A stretch of DNA of 64,000 nt from Cylindrodendrum hubeiense. Its lineage: Eukaryota; Ascomycota; Sordariomycetes; Hypocreales; Nectriaceae. The stretch's first letter is position 1. Every line of letters starts with the position of its first letter. Below are positions 1 to 12,821 of the stretch, one piece after another. Made by a program: the position numbers and the translations under genes. The notes below the pieces were generated by a model, which was not told the DNA's origin, did not search any database, and was given only the letters and a program-made list of their open reading frames with translations. Location of the stretch: positions 1 through 64,000 of the forward strand of contig JAANBB010000096.1 of NCBI GenBank assembly GCA_014621425.1, written 5' to 3'.

Positions 1-1040
1 CGTGGCGACGGCGGAGTGTCCCTCCGGGGTGTACCGGCCCCTAGCACTCCCCTTAGCACTCCCCTAGCACGCCTAGCAGGTTTCTTTAGCACCGTGTGTC
101 GCTGCCGCCATCGCCTTCAGCGTCCCCAGCGTCCCCCAGCGTCCCCAGCGGGCTGGCGTCTCTGCCGTTAGCTCCAGGTAAACGGTACCCAGCGACGGCT
201 AGTGGCTTGTCGCTTTCGACTCAATCGAGTCTGCTACCGCCCCACTTCCTCTCGCGCGCTCATCTCATCCCCGTCCAACGTCCCCCCCCGTAGTGCGAGA
301 GTGTTGTGTGTGTGTGCTTGTGTGTGTCTGTGTGTCTCTCGTCGCCTTGCCTCGCCCTGCCTTGTGCCTTTCATTGCCCGGTATCAGTTTGGGTCTTCCC
401 TGCCTTGCCAATGTTACTGCCAGTCATACCTGGCTCCGAGCTCTCACGTCGTGTTTTGTTGTGCTGCAAAGCGTAGCGTTGCGTTGCCTTGCTTTCGTCT
501 TGGAGCTTGGTTCCGTGCGTCACGTCGCCTTCTCCCACCCATCTTCCCGCACTCTCGACGACAAACCACCTCCACCACCGACAACAACAGACCGCGACAC
601 ATGCGACGCTCCATGTCGTCCGCTTCCCTGTGAATTACAATCAACGGAACGCCCTTGTTGGCCACTATATGGCGTCGTCACGTCTTGTACGTCCTGGTCC
701 TTCATCTTCATCCCCCCTCCTCGCTCGTATCCCCATTTCCCACCCAGGACCCGCTCTGCAAATGGGCCTTTGCTGGGGGACCTCGCTGGAAATCAAACCA
801 GGTGCTGAAGGCAATTAAACATTGCCAGAACTCGTCCTTGGTCTCGGTCTCGCCGCCGTCATCTTATTCTCTCTTCCTCCACTCTTCCCCCCTCCGCAAA
901 AAACACCACGACATGCGCCTCGACGGCCGCCGCTGCTGCTGCTCTTGCTAACTCAATGCCTTCGCCTCCAGCTCCCGTCGCCTTGAGCATCTCCAGCTCC
1001 GCCCTCTCCTGACGACGACCACACTCGCGCGGCCGTGCCC
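1..1040. promoter_or_regulatory. 5' region of the LTE1-like gene
   Basis: No protein gene is supported here. The stretch is pyrimidine-rich on the + strand, with a GT/TG microsatellite around 300-340 and C/T-rich tracts to about 960. Fungal promoters and 5' leaders often look like this. Several short ATG and non-ATG frames exist, but none has recognisable content. It most likely holds the promoter and 5' UTR of the gene whose ATG is at 1041. Confidence 0.5.
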
Positions 1041-4000
1041 ATGGCGACCCTCCTGGAGCCTTCAGTCCCGCTGCTGCCAGCGACTGGCCTCAGCGCTCCG
1101 CCAGCCTTCCCCGTCTCGTCGCGCCCCCCGACCAAGGATCCTACGTCCACCACCGCGACGCCCAGGTCCGGGGCTGTCGCCATCCCGAAAGATTCTGCTC
1201 CCAGGGAAGCCCCGACACCCAAGAGGCCTGCCAGGTCGGCCACCACACGCATGCCCCCATCCACTGCCAGGCCCTTGGTTCCTGTAACTGAGCGGCGATC
1301 CCATCAGCCACGGCCTTCTACCACCCGAGGCCACAGGGAAGCACCTACTACCGCAACTGACGCCGACCAACCCAACAACCTGTCCAAATACGACATCGTC
1401 CCAGATGGTGGATCCGCAGGTCGAGAGGGCCGTCAATTCGCTGTTTCCAACGTTGGCAACAATGGTCGTATATATCTGAGGTACGTTAGTCCGCCGTTGT
1501 TTTTCGTCGTTTGTCGTTGTTTGCCATCCCCTTTGGCATGCTGTGTGCCAGCCTTCCCGACCTCCACTGAGTCCACCTCGTCATCCTGCTCAGTGCTCTC
1601 GCTTTGTGGAGAGGTCTCAGTCGGTCCCTTTCCGTGATCCGCCCTGGCGTGGATTCAGAGACACCACCACGCCGGTGCCCGAAACTCTGGCGCTGGATGA
1701 CTCTGAGCTGACATTCCCTCCCTCCAGGCCGACTATCCGCCCCGCCAACCAGCGATGTCCCCAGCCTCAGTTCGTGTTTCCCATTACGCCTCCGAGCACC
1801 GCGGGCTTGGATCCCTTGAAATACGATAGGTCAATCGAGGACCAGGGCAGCGAACTGCACATCAGCCAGTGGTCTTCGACTCCCGAGGCGTCACCCTTCG
1901 TCACCGGCCAGACCTTCTTCTCCGACCCGCAGGATTCCGCCCGGGCCGTCAAGCATCGACGTGCTCTGTCCGACAGCACGGTCCACGAGACCACCGCTAA
2001 GGACTCGGAAAGCGGCGACTTCAAAATTGTCATCTCTAAGCCGGGCGACGATCACCGGCCTCGCACAATGGAAGATATCGATCCCAATGCGGTCCCGCTC
2101 CTGGACATCAACATACCCACCTGGCGTATAGGAACCCCCCGGTTTACCGTCAGAGGCACGCCTGTACTCCGCGGCTCCTCGTACGCTCCCACCGAAGATT
2201 TCCGTTCCAGCAGCGCCTCTCTGTTGAATCGCCAGGGCGGGCTCAACAGCTCTCACCTCGAAATGGGATCCGGACGACCTAGCACCCTCTCTGTGCCTGT
2301 TCTGCGCTTCTCTCGCTCTGCGTCTACCCCAACCTCTCCTCCCCCTCGTCGCACCGTCCACCCATCATACATGTCCAACCTCAAGATCGAACCAGCCATG
2401 TTCGACGGCCTGACCTTTAAGCCGGCTTGCGATGACCGAGCCTTGGTCAGATACTCTCCCGTCACGAGCGCCGTGACCGCCGCCACACCTCCACGACTCG
2501 TCGCAGAGATTACTTCTCCCAGTTTCTTGGATTACGAGCTGATATCCGACTTCTTCCTGACCTTCCGCGCCTTTCTCGAATCGGCGGACCTATTGCGAAT
2601 GTTGGTTGCGAGACTTCGTTGGGCCCTGGGTCGAGATGATGAGACGGGCATGGTTGTTCGGGTTCGGACCTTTGTTGCCTTGCGGCATTGGATCCTGAAC
2701 TATTTTATGGACGATTTCGTTCTCGACTATCACCTCCGTGTGACCTTCTGCGAGTTGTTAAACGACTTTGTTGACGAGCTATCAAAATGCAACCGGTCTC
2801 GAAAGGTGCAACTTAAGATTCTCGGAGAGCTCAAGAAGTGCTGGAGGCGGGTTTGTGCGCTGTACTGGGATGGCCCCGAATTTGATGACTCGCTGGAAGC
2901 CTGTGTTCCCGTCTCACCTGGCGGTATCGCGGGCCACAGAGACCCAGACCTGGATCCGTCATTTTGGGATCAGGAGGATATAGAACCACCTCAGTTGGAT
3001 GAAATGCTTCCCTCGCGAAAGAGCACTCATGAACGAACCAGCTTCGTGGCCGACATTTCTCGAGCGGGCCATATTGGAGATTCGATCGTCTTTGAAAACC
3101 GACCCAGCACTCCAGAGGAGCAAATCACGCCGGATCCTGTCGAGGATATGAACCCGGCGTCCCCGATTAGTATGGCGAGCGTCGACATTGTCTCATGCTC
3201 ATTCCCCAACAAGGCCTCGCGATCTGGTCATCCTACTGGCCCCCATCCGCTGGGCGCTCACCCTGTGACCGCAAGCTCAGTATACAACCAGACAGGTCAG
3301 GTAGCGACGACGCCTCGAGCCCTCGTCGGCAAACGTGTCCGTCCAACAGCCCAGGCGCACAAGCGCAACAACAGTATGACTGACTCTCTGAGAGACCACA
3401 ATTCCGACAAGGTATCATTCAAAGACCAGGAGTTCTTGATGACCGTTCCGTACGCGGGGAGCCTTGTCCGAGGGAATTTGTTGCCCCCCGCCCAGGCTTT
3501 TGTTGATGTTGAGCCTGATGACGTCCCCCGCAGTGCCAGACAGAACGCGTCGCTCCACCCTGACAGCCAAGAAATGGTCAAGGCAAGGGCGCAAGCGAGT
3601 GCCATGTCGGGTCATGGCATGAAGAAGTTGCTGGGAAGTGTGCGACGAGCCTTGAGCACTAGAGGTCAGGGAGTCTCTCCGACGCAGGGAAGCTTCATCA
3701 ACGTGGCGCCAATCGGCCCGCGTGGCGCAACCACAAACCGACTTCCCGGAACAGCAGTCGTCCCACAGAACCGACACCGATACAACAGCGCCCGACCGCC
3801 TGTGAGAATAGACGTACTCGGCGCCGAGGCAGCGGAAGATTTCAAGAATGCCGTGCGAGAGGAAGCCGCTGCGGAGGCCGAGCGTCGTGGACTGCCGGTG
3901 TTGCCAAACTCGACATCCGTTCCCGCAGATATCGGTTACTCGGCTGCATACATGGACTCAAGCACATTCGACAGCCTCCCCCAGAATCATAGGCACCGAC

Positions 4001-6681
4001 CTGTTAGTGACATGGGCATTACAGCTGGGAGCAAGTCAATTGTCATTGTAGATGATACGACTCCGTTTGGTGCGGTGCATCGGGGGACCATCAGCGGACA
4101 CCCTTCGGTCGACGCTTTTGCAGAGGCTTTCAGGCTCGGCGGCGCCGATCCGACGCCCCCCACCACTCCCCCTGCGCCTTCATTCGGAGGGACACCACGA
4201 CGTTCTTCGTATTTGCTGAACCAGCACGTTTTAGAACCATGTCTCTCACAGGACCCACTGCCGCCGTTCGTACCAGACCTTGATACTCTGGGCCCCGGCC
4301 ACAGCGCCCGCCCATCTGAGGATCAGACCCGAACTTCCTTGGCAACAACACAGCGGAGTGTTCGCAACTACCCTCCAGTTTCTTTTCGAGGAAGCCATTG
4401 TCGGAACAGGTCGACCAGGACTCATCAGTCGCTAAACTCAATGTTAAACAAGCGCCGATACTCTTTTGGTAGTGGTATGGGGCGTTCTTCAGCCCGAAGC
4501 TTCGATGCCACGACCTGTTCTGGTGTCTCGGTCAACAATGATGAGCCGGAAGATCCCGTCCCGCAGCCTTTACATGTTTTACGACGACGTCCTGGTGGAG
4601 ATCTACGAGCTGCAACGAATATAGGAGAGCTGGACCCAGTATCTTTGCGGAGGTCTCAATCAGTTGGATCCTTGACTACTTATTCTGAATCCATCCGGAG
4701 CTCCTTCGTCCAGAGCCCTCGCGTTGACTCGTTTGGAAATGGCGAGGTTGTTTCTATCGAGTACTCGCAACCGCGGAAGGAGGTCTATTCTCTTGGACAG
4801 CTTGCCGAGAAGAAGCCGCCGAAACGGGACTTGTCATTATTCAGTACTCATTCGTCGAAGCCAGTTATGCGACCCTCATTTGAAGTTGAAGCGCAAAAGC
4901 TGGCACAGATCCCTGACGATGACGAGGACGATGGCGGCATCGAGTCCGCGCTGATGAAGCTCGAGGGAAAATTCCTCGACAAGAAGCCCAGAGATGACGA
5001 GGAGCCAGTCGACCCTGCTGAAATTGGAATCGCCATTGGCGAACCAGTGATCAATGAGCCAGAGACGAGAGGCCATCACGAGAAATTTGCCATGAGACAA
5101 ACATTTATGTTTGATGCTGATCAGGATGATCAAGATGAGCAGGACGAGCAGGAGCCGGTGGATCAACAGGGAGATTTCCTGACACCGCAACGACCCCTGA
5201 CTGAAGTCAAGTCTTTCCTGTCTGAGACCTCCCAAGAGTCGTATTCCTCCATTCCCATCTTAGATCGGGGTGGAACCGATGAGGGTCGAAGCATGCATCG
5301 AGGGCGAGCATGGACAAACATGTCGATCCTCGAGGGGCCCGAGGACGATGCCACACCCAAACCAAACAAATATGGCTTCTTGGACGACGACGTGGCAGAT
5401 TCGCGACACCCATCCTATGACTTTGTCACAAAGACTGAGAGCATCGAGGGCATCAGATTCGGCGAGAACATCCCCGCTGAGGGAGAAGAGGAAGAAGATC
5501 AGTCCTTCCTAAACGACGACAGTGATCTGTCGTCAGAGCTGTCTGCCGATGGACTCGACGACGATGATGACGACGACTTTGGCAATGAGCACGACTTCGC
5601 TCCCAGGGCAGCATTCCCTGCCCATCCTCTTGCATCACCAGCCCCAACTCCCGCGCCAAGAAGGAGCCCTCCTTCGCCCCCAATTACTCTTGTTCAAGCA
5701 CTAGAGATGTCACCGCCTCAAACCTTCAAGATACCCGAACTCCACGAGGACCAGGTGTGGAATCAGAAGCCTCTTCCCCCTACACCAGAGACGTCTCCCA
5801 CGGCCCCGTACATCCATTCGATCAGCTCTGCAGATGACCAAACCTCAACGACCGAAGCCCTTCGAAACGCGCCCAAGCCTGAGCCTGCTGACAGCAACAA
5901 GTATAACGTTCACCTGCCGTTCATCTTGGCCTTTGACTCGGAAATCCTGGCCCAGCAGTTTACACTGATTGAGAAGGACGCTCTCAACGAAATCGACTGG
6001 AAGGAACTCATCGATATGAACTGGAAGAATGCCCAAAACAATGATTCTCGGTCTTGGGTTGACTTTTTGCGCAACACGGATGCCCATGGAGTCGAAGTGG
6101 TGATTGCTCGCTTCAACATCATGGTCAAATGGGCCATCTCCGAGATCGTCATGACCCAGCACGTCGAGGAGAGAGCGCGATGCATTGCCAAGTTCATTCA
6201 CATCGCAACCCACTGCCGGCGCTACCGCAACTTTGCGACCCTCGCCCAGCTCACCATCGCCCTCTCCAGCAATGAGGTATCTCGTCTCACTAAGACCTGG
6301 GCCCTTCTGCCCCCGCACGACCACAAGACTCTGCAGGATCTCGAGAACCTGGTAACGCCCATGCGCAACTTCTACAATCTTCGAGCCGAGATGGAGGTTG
6401 GGTCAGATCTGGGCTGCATCCCCTTTGTCGGCATCTACACCCATGACCTGCTATACAACGCGCAGAGGCCCTCGGAGATTGCGGGCTCGCCCACCACGCC
6501 TCCCCTGATCAACTTCGAGCGGTGCCGCATCGCTGCTGCGGTGGTCAAGATCCTGCTTCGGTTGTTGGAGGCGAGCACGAGGTACAAGTTCCAACCTATT
6601 GAGGGTATCACCGAGCGCTGTCTCTGGATGAGCGCCCTCAGCGACGAGGAGATCCGGCGACACTCCGAAATGCTCGAATAA
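1041..6681 (+). CDS. LTE1: LTE1-like Ras guanine nucleotide exchange factor
   Basis: Two exons, 1041..1480 and 1728..6681, give about 1797 aa. The intron starts GTACGT, has CTGAC as branch site and ends after a C/T tract in CAG. Splicing joins IYLR to PTIRPANQR in frame, so a longer frame opening at 1543 starts inside the intron. A RasGEF_N domain lies near residues 388-500 (FLDYELISDFFLTFRAFL). The catalytic RasGEF (CDC25) domain lies near 1540-1780 (LPFILAFDSEILAQQF, later NFATLAQLTIALSS). A disordered, Ser-, Pro- and acid-rich linker of about 1000 residues separates them. That split layout is typical of yeast Lte1, a cortical activator of mitotic exit, whereas Cdc25 proteins have adjacent domains. 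Exchange activity on Ras or Tem1 is family knowledge, not shown here. The start is the first in-frame ATG. Confidence 0.8.
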
Positions 6682-8398
6682 ATACCCTACTTGCGCAATT
6701 CGCCTTGTTTTGCGAACCACACAAAAAATACACGCACATGCTGTCGATGCCAACCCCCCATCGACAAAGACGCATCAACGTAATGAATCTTACGACCCTC
6801 CGCGGCGACGGCGTTTTATCTCTTATTAATGTTTCATCACCATCACGGGATACCATACATACAACACATACACGGCCAATGTACTTCCTTGTATCTATAA
6901 ACCCCAACAAACGAAATGCCTATTACATGAAGGGGCAGTCCATATACCACTACCACGGCCTTGACAGGAAGACAGAGACTGCATGTCCGCCCCATTATAC
7001 ACAACAATACCATCTTCATCACAATCATCATCACAACATCTGGGAGAAGCTGGAGTTGGGAATTCTAGCCGGCCTTTGCGTCTTTCTACTTTTTCTTCTC
7101 GATTCTGATGGCCTTATATCCTCTTGGCTTTTCTGGCTTGTCTTGGTTTTGTTCCATACCCCTTTCCGCGTCGTGCGTGACGGCTTTACGTTTCGCTTTT
7201 TGACTCGTTTTTGTTCATCATCTCTTTCGTGGGAGTTTGAGCCCCATGAGCTTGTTTGAGAATCAAGTGTGCAGCGTTGGATTGGGGAGGAATAATGGGA
7301 TGGGATAGGAAGGAAGGAAATGGAAGGGGAACAACATAAAATGGGAAGGATGGCTGGGATTGTGGATGGATGGATGGAGTAGATACAGGATTGACAGACA
7401 GTGAAGGGCTTTTGAACCCAGGAATTGATACCACCTTTGCGATGACTTCATGATTGACGACTCTTTGTGATTAACGTGATGTTTTTCGTGATGTGATCGC
7501 ATAGATGAGGGCAATATTGTGACAAGTTTCTGATGCTGCGAAGTGGTGATGGGGTAATAATCTGGGTATCGCTGGGCGCTGTCTCTTGTGTTTCTATTGT
7601 TTTAAATGAAGTCGTCAACATTCCCATGTAAACCTCTTTGGTTTGTTGCAAAACTGAACCGCATCGGCCTGTCTCCTTGGAGATTATTATCACTCACCTC
7701 ACTTGTCCCGAATAGCCACTGATCTATGGTTGACAAGAGAAACGTGGCATGTAAGGTGGCCTGCAGCAGTGTTTATTGTGATGTGACGGAGAGAACCAGT
7801 CACAAGGTGGTGGGTGAGATGGCCGTGAAGGACGAGTTGAGAAGTGCACTCAGAGAAGAGAGATGAACGATGAAGGGTGTTTTGAGCCGTGTCGTGAGGC
7901 TTGAGAAAGGATGAGGCCATGGTGAGATGATTTTCAGGCCGACAACATCCTCGTCTTCCATGAAACCTTGCACTTTATACAGTCACATGGAAATATAAAT
8001 TGAAGCAGATAGAGCCTTTCATGGCAACTTTTTGATCTTTTTTTCCTCCCAGTTTGGACGACTATGTAGCTTCTCGCATCAAAATCGTAGAACAAAGGCG
8101 GGACGACGATCAAGTCTAACCCCCTTAACGATACAGGGCTTTCCCTCCCCCCCCTTTCCGGTGAGTTCCGTCCTCCCAGCCTGAGCATCCGAGAACAAGC
8201 GTAGTCAGAAGCCCGACACAGAGAGAGACAAAAGAGGGACAATGGGCCAGGGGCGAGTATCTTTCCCTCATTAGCACCGCCAAGTTGAACCTTAGTCCAA
8301 AGATAAAAGTCAGCAAGCCTAGTAACGCCGCCGATGTCGACCAATCGTCGTCACCACTCTGTTGCGCTCGCCTCGGCACCTCCTTGGGCCTCAGGATT
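6682..8398. other. Intergenic region between convergent LTE1 and RPS0
   Basis: The region is bounded by two convergent 3' ends. It is moderately AT-rich and includes GGAT/GGAA-type short repeats around 7300-7380. I see no ORF with recognisable content and no RNA gene. It probably contains both 3' UTRs. Confidence 0.5.
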
Positions 8399-9505
8399 CT
8401 ACCACTGGGTCTCCTTAGGAGCCTCAGCGGCGGCAGCCCACTCAGTGGTGGCAGGGGGAGCAGTGGTGGTGCCAGCAGCACCCCACTCCTCACCAGCAGC
8501 GCCGTCCCAGCCAGTGGTGGTAGCGGCGGCACCAGCGAAGCCAGCGGCGGGAGCCTCCCAGTCACCACCAGCGAGACCAGACTCGATAGCAGCGGGGGCA
8601 GCCTCCTCCTCGGCGCCGACAACCTTCTCCTCCTCGATCTTCTCCTCAGCCTCGGCCTCGGGGTCACGGTCTGGTACGGATGTTAGTAGATGAATATGAT
8701 AGCAAGCTCAGGAGGGGGACATACAGAAGTAAAGATCGACCATGACGTCCCAGGGGGTCTCGCGGTTGTAGATGGTACCGCGGAGACGGAGGACCTCACG
8801 GGCGAGCATCCACCAGATGCAGCCGATGGCGTGGCGACCCTTGTTGTTGGTGGGGATGGCAACGTCGACGTACTCGGTGGGGGAGTCAGTGTCGCAAAGG
8901 GCGATGACGGGGATGTTGACGTAGGAAGCCTCCTTGATGGCCTGGGCGTCGGTGCGGGGGTCGGTGACGACGATCAGACGGGGCTCCTTGAAAGAGCGGG
9001 TGATGTAGTTGGTGAAGCTACCGGGGGTGAAGCGACCGGCAATGGGGGAGGCACCGGTGTGGGAAGCGAACTTGAGGACAGCACGCTGACCGTAGGGACG
9101 GGCAGAGATGACACAGACATCGGCGGGGTTGTCAATGGCGGCGATGATGCGGGCGGCCAGGACAATCTTCTCCCTGTAGAGCAAGTTCGGTTAGCCATGT
9201 ATGGCGGGGCATTGAATTTCGCGATCTGAATCTTGGTGTTTCCTCTGCGGCTCCAAAACGACGTTATATGACCGTCGCGAACAGCCGCAGACGTCCAGAA
9301 AGACCAAGAGAGCGCGGAATTTTTCAAAAACATACCAAGTCTTGCCAACGTTGAGAACGTTGACACCATCGGCACGGGTCTTCCAGAGGTAAGACTCCAT
9401 GTGCACCTGCAAGTTCTTGCTGCCAAGGTGAGCCTGCGCAGCCAGGAGCATCTCAATGTCCTGGCTGGTGGCGTTGAAGAGGGAGGGCAGGTTGGAGGGA
9501 GCCAT
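8399..9505 (-). CDS. RPS0: 40S ribosomal protein uS2 (RPS0/RPSA)
   Basis: Three exons on the minus strand, 9336..9505, 8725..9173 and 8399..8670, give 296 aa, normal for fungal RPS0. The protein opens [20 protein letters not shown]. It contains the uS2 blocks [40 protein letters not shown] and [13 protein letters not shown], then [14 protein letters not shown] formed across the second intron. The tail is Ala/Glu/Gly-rich and ends in the KETQW motif. Introns are 162 nt (GTATGT...TACAG) and 54 nt (GTATGT, ACTAAC, CCAG). uS2 is needed for late 40S maturation and sits near the mRNA exit site. The gene is divergent from the mitoribosomal uS15m gene, with 337 bp between start codons. Confidence 0.96.
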
Positions 9506-9842
9506 TTTGACGGATTCTATTCCTGGCGGTTGAAGGGGGTGAGGCGGAAAAGGAGAGTTCGTGATGTTCGTGGAAGTCGCAAAAGTTCGCGAGACCTTCT
9601 GAATTTACCAAAAATGTGTGTGGTGGGAGAGCCCTGATGGCGCTAGTCCCAGATTGTTATAGTGCAGCTGGAGGTGGGACGTCGAGGCAGCATGCACGTG
9701 ATATATGCCACTAGGCCGGTTCGGGCTCCAGCGTGCAATGCTCCGTCGACATGGGCCGTGGCAGGTGGGAAATTTTGAGGTCCGCTCTGGGACATCATCC
9801 ATCAGTCTTCAGTATATCAGTCCGCTGATTGATGCCTCAATC
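9506..9842. promoter_or_regulatory. Shared divergent promoter of RPS0 and uS15m
   Basis: This 337 bp gap separates the start codons of a cytosolic (-) and a mitochondrial (+) ribosomal protein gene. It contains a perfect E-box CACGTG at 9695..9700 in the context GCACGTGA. A site of this form binds bHLH regulators such as Cbf1 in other ascomycetes. No TATA box stands out. Co-regulation of the pair is inference. Confidence 0.55.
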
Positions 9843-10861
9843 ATGCCACCCAGACTACAGGCGCTGCCGCGCTTAGGCTTATTGAACCGTACGATAACCC
9901 TCGAACACCTATACCGACCCCTACAGCTCGACTTACTGACCAATTGTCTATAGTCTGCCTCCGACCCGCGAAGCCCACTCCGAACTTCCTCCCCCGAGTC
10001 CAGACTGCCAACCTCTCCCTGCGTGAGAGGAAACGCAACGCCAAGCAGGATCCCTACAAGTACGCCCAGGCTCAGCAGCGCAAGGCCGCCAATGTACAGC
10101 GCCGCGAGGAGCTCGAACGGGAGCGCCATGAGGCCGCAGGCGACCCTGTTCGGGGTAGTATCACACCTTTCGTCGAGTCCCTAGACTCGGCTGGCCAGAG
10201 CACCAAGCCCATTGCGCCCATCGAAGGCAGCGAAACCGGTGCTGCGGCTCCCCAGAAGGCGGAGGCGTGGTCGCCTGAGCTGCGAAACCACTTCCTGACT
10301 GAGAAGGAGTTGGAGGAGGCTGTGAAGCACGCATACACCCTCACCAAGCCCATGGTGGGCGTGGTGGCGTCGCAAATGGAGCCCGGAACTGAGGGGGATA
10401 AGATGAAGCTTCACGAGCAGAGGCACGCCAAGGCCGTCGAGGCTCTGAAGCGCATTACGGCCATGAGCAACAGCAGCGGCAAGGACCGCTTCCACGCCAA
10501 CGTGCGGCGCATTGTCGACGAGTTCGGCCGCCACAACACGGACAAGGCCCTCAAGCCCAAGCCCCAGTCCATCAACCCCAGCACCGTGCCCATGCCCGGC
10601 CGCGCCGGGCCGGACACGGGAAGCTCCGAGGTCCAGATCGCCATCTTGACGGCCAAGATCCGGACCGTGTCCCAGGCCCTCGAGATCAACCGAGGCTACA
10701 AGGACAAGCACAACAAGCGCAACCTTCGGTTGCTGCTGCACCGGAGACAAAAGCTCATGAAGTACATGGAGCGCAAGGAGCGGGGAAGTGAGCGCTGGAC
10801 CAACATGATTGAGAAGCTGGGCCTCACGGAAGCAACATACAAGGACCAGATCGAGTTGTAG
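9843..10861 (+). CDS. Mitochondrial small-subunit ribosomal protein uS15m
   Basis: Two exons, 9843..9888 and 9954..10861, give 317 aa. The intron (GTACGA, CTTACTGAC branch, TATAG) follows codon 15 and joins LLN to LCLRPAKP in frame. The N-terminus is basic and serine-poor with leucines, consistent with a mitochondrial presequence. The C-terminal third, from about residue 230, holds the S15 fold: GSSEVQIAILTAKIRTVSQ, then NKRNLRLLLHRRQKLMKYM. The latter is the RNA-binding helix pair that contacts small-subunit rRNA. Bacterial S15 is about 90 aa; the long N-terminal extension is usual for fungal mitoribosomal versions (yeast Mrps28). The gene converges on the V-ATPase d gene with about 210 bp between stop codons. 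Confidence 0.9.
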
Positions 10862-11070
10862 GACTGCTGTAGAATACCTGTTCTCTATGTACAATACAAA
10901 GCCACCATCAAAGACGAGCGAACTTGATTAAGCCGCCTTGCGTCTACCCGTCTCCACCCTTGCGCCAGTTGTCGGACCATTTCCGTGACATTACGAGCTC
11001 AGTTGCTATACTACACAAAATCAAGCTAAAAATCGAAACATGTTTGGGGTGTCATTGCGGATGCGAGAAA

Positions 11071-12342
11071 TCAGAAGACGCTGATGTAGTTGCCAATGCG
11101 GTCCTTCTGGTTCTGAGCTATGCATTCGGCAATCCAGGTGATGTTGCGAATTTCCTGTGGCCTGTTAGTTATGTCCAATTGATTCAATTTAGAATCAGGG
11201 GCACGAACCTGCTCTCTGAGCTTCACCCAACCATACACAATCGCGTAGGTAAACTGCCTAGTAAAGGCGCCCTTGGAGATTTCCATTTCCTTCTGGTAGA
11301 ACATGTCCTCCAGAGTCTTTCCGTCAGAAGAGCCACCGCCCATGTTTCCAGGGCCAGAGGGACCGCCACCAACAGAGATGGCGTCGAAAAAGGTCTTGAA
11401 GTCGTGCACACCGTCAACAGCCAGACGGACGCCCTCGGGATCATCGGCTCGCGAGAGCATCAGGGTTCCCTCGGGGTACAGCTTGCCAAAGCTGGGGTAC
11501 AGCTTGCTGCGGTCCGCCTTAGTCAGGTCGGTGCCGAAGGAGTTGAGGGTGATGTTGATGGCTCGGCGGTCAGCCTCGAACTCGAGAATCTCGGACATCT
11601 CCTCGGAGGTGGGGGTCCCTGCCATGTCAGGGTGGGTGTTGACAAAGTTGTAAAAGTCCTCCAGGTAGTTCTTGTAGAGAGTGTTTCGGACAATCTCGAT
11701 GTTGAGCTCGTCGAGGTCCTGGTGGCTGAGGCTGCCCTTGAAGTAGGGAGCCAGAGGGGTCTCAATCAGGACGCTGTTGTAGAGTTCCTCAATGTTGGTG
11801 GCGACGCAAAGGACAGGCATAGTCTCGAACCAGCCGAGAGGATGGCATCGCTCAAGGAGTTCACGGGTGTCGCGCTCGTGCAGGGTGCCGGTAATGAGAA
11901 GGGCGACATTGTCAATCATGTAGCCGTAGGTGACGTAGTCCATGAAGGCGGCCAGTGATCCAACGGCATTGGCGCGAACATATCGGAACTCGGAGATGAG
12001 CTTCTCGGTGGTCTTGGCTGCGAGGCTCGAGGTAGATGGATTGGGAGGAAGAGATGCGAGGAAGTCGCCGTAGGCAGGGCCGAGCTGGAGCTTGAGGTCT
12101 GGGACGTCTCAGTACAAGGGAGCGGGAGGGGTTAAGCCGGGCGCGAAAACCTACCGTCGATGGTCTCGCACTGGGTCAAGTTGTTGTAGGCCGAGCCGGT
12201 GAGCAGGCTGTTGCGGTAGCCTCGCACAATGCCCTCGACGTAGCTGTTGCAGGGTCAGTTCCAGTTACATGCATGCGTCGTCATGGCAGCTCTCGTAGGC
12301 TTCCACATACCCATTGTTGACGTTGAAAAGAAGGCCCTCCAT
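11071..12342 (-). CDS. VMA6: V-type proton ATPase subunit d
   Basis: Four exons on the minus strand, 12311..12342, 12155..12243, 11209..12098 and 11071..11154, give 364 aa, close to the family length of 345-365. The short first exon encodes MEGLLFNVNN and joins to GYVEGIVRGYRNSLLTG. Later family blocks are FMDYVTYGYMIDNVALLITG, HPLGWFETMPVL and ECIAQNQKDRIGNYISVF at the C-terminus. Subunit d is the cup-shaped protein that couples the central stalk of V1 to the c-ring of Vo at vacuolar or Golgi membranes. The last intron (11155..11208) is 54 nt, has no stop in frame, and has GT, ACTAAC and AG signals. If retained it would add 18 residues. The gene shares a divergent promoter with NOP58. Confidence 0.95.
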
Positions 12343-12821
12343 CGTGGCTGATGTAGAATTCGTTCGAATCTAACGCGTGTGAGGCTGACGAGAAGATGCG
12401 CGACGTCTTGCGTTTTCCGGGTGAGTTGGACGTTGGAGATTGAGGGAGCTGGATCGTCAAAAGATGCCGCCTAGCATTCCCGCCTGCAAGCAACAACGAC
12501 AACGAGCTGCGTCGACGTCGCTTGCACGTGAGTGGCCGGGTGCCCACAACTAAGCGGGTACGTACCGAGAAGAGTTCGTTCGGATAAATGGTGCGACCGG
12601 CAGCCGGCGGCCCATGCATGCAACCCACTTTGTGCACCAGCACCAGCAGGCAAAAAAAATTGGGTGGAGACTCTAGAGCTTCAACTGAAATTTTTCCATC
12701 GTCCAGCCCACCTCGCATCTTCCTTTGCAGCGTGCACAGCGAACGGAATTGTGCCTCGCGAGGAAATCACGACATCAATCGAACAGTGCGATATTATCGG
12801 GAAAGACCACACGACGCCAAG
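12343..12821. promoter_or_regulatory. Shared divergent promoter of VMA6 and NOP58
   Basis: The 479 bp between start codons holds a perfect CACGTG at 12525..12530, again as GCACGTGA, the same octamer as in the RPS0/uS15m promoter. No competing ORF is convincing. Regulation of NOP58 by this site is plausible but inferred. Confidence 0.5.

Noticed and set aside
1543..1727. LTE1 N-terminus starting at the ATG at 1543
   Set aside because: This stretch lies inside a well-formed intron; splicing at 1480/1728 gives the continuous IYLR-PTIRPANQR sequence.
9174..9335. Possible intron-encoded snoRNA in RPS0 intron 1
   Set aside because: No C box (RTGATGA) and D box (CTGA) pair in the right arrangement could be found by eye.
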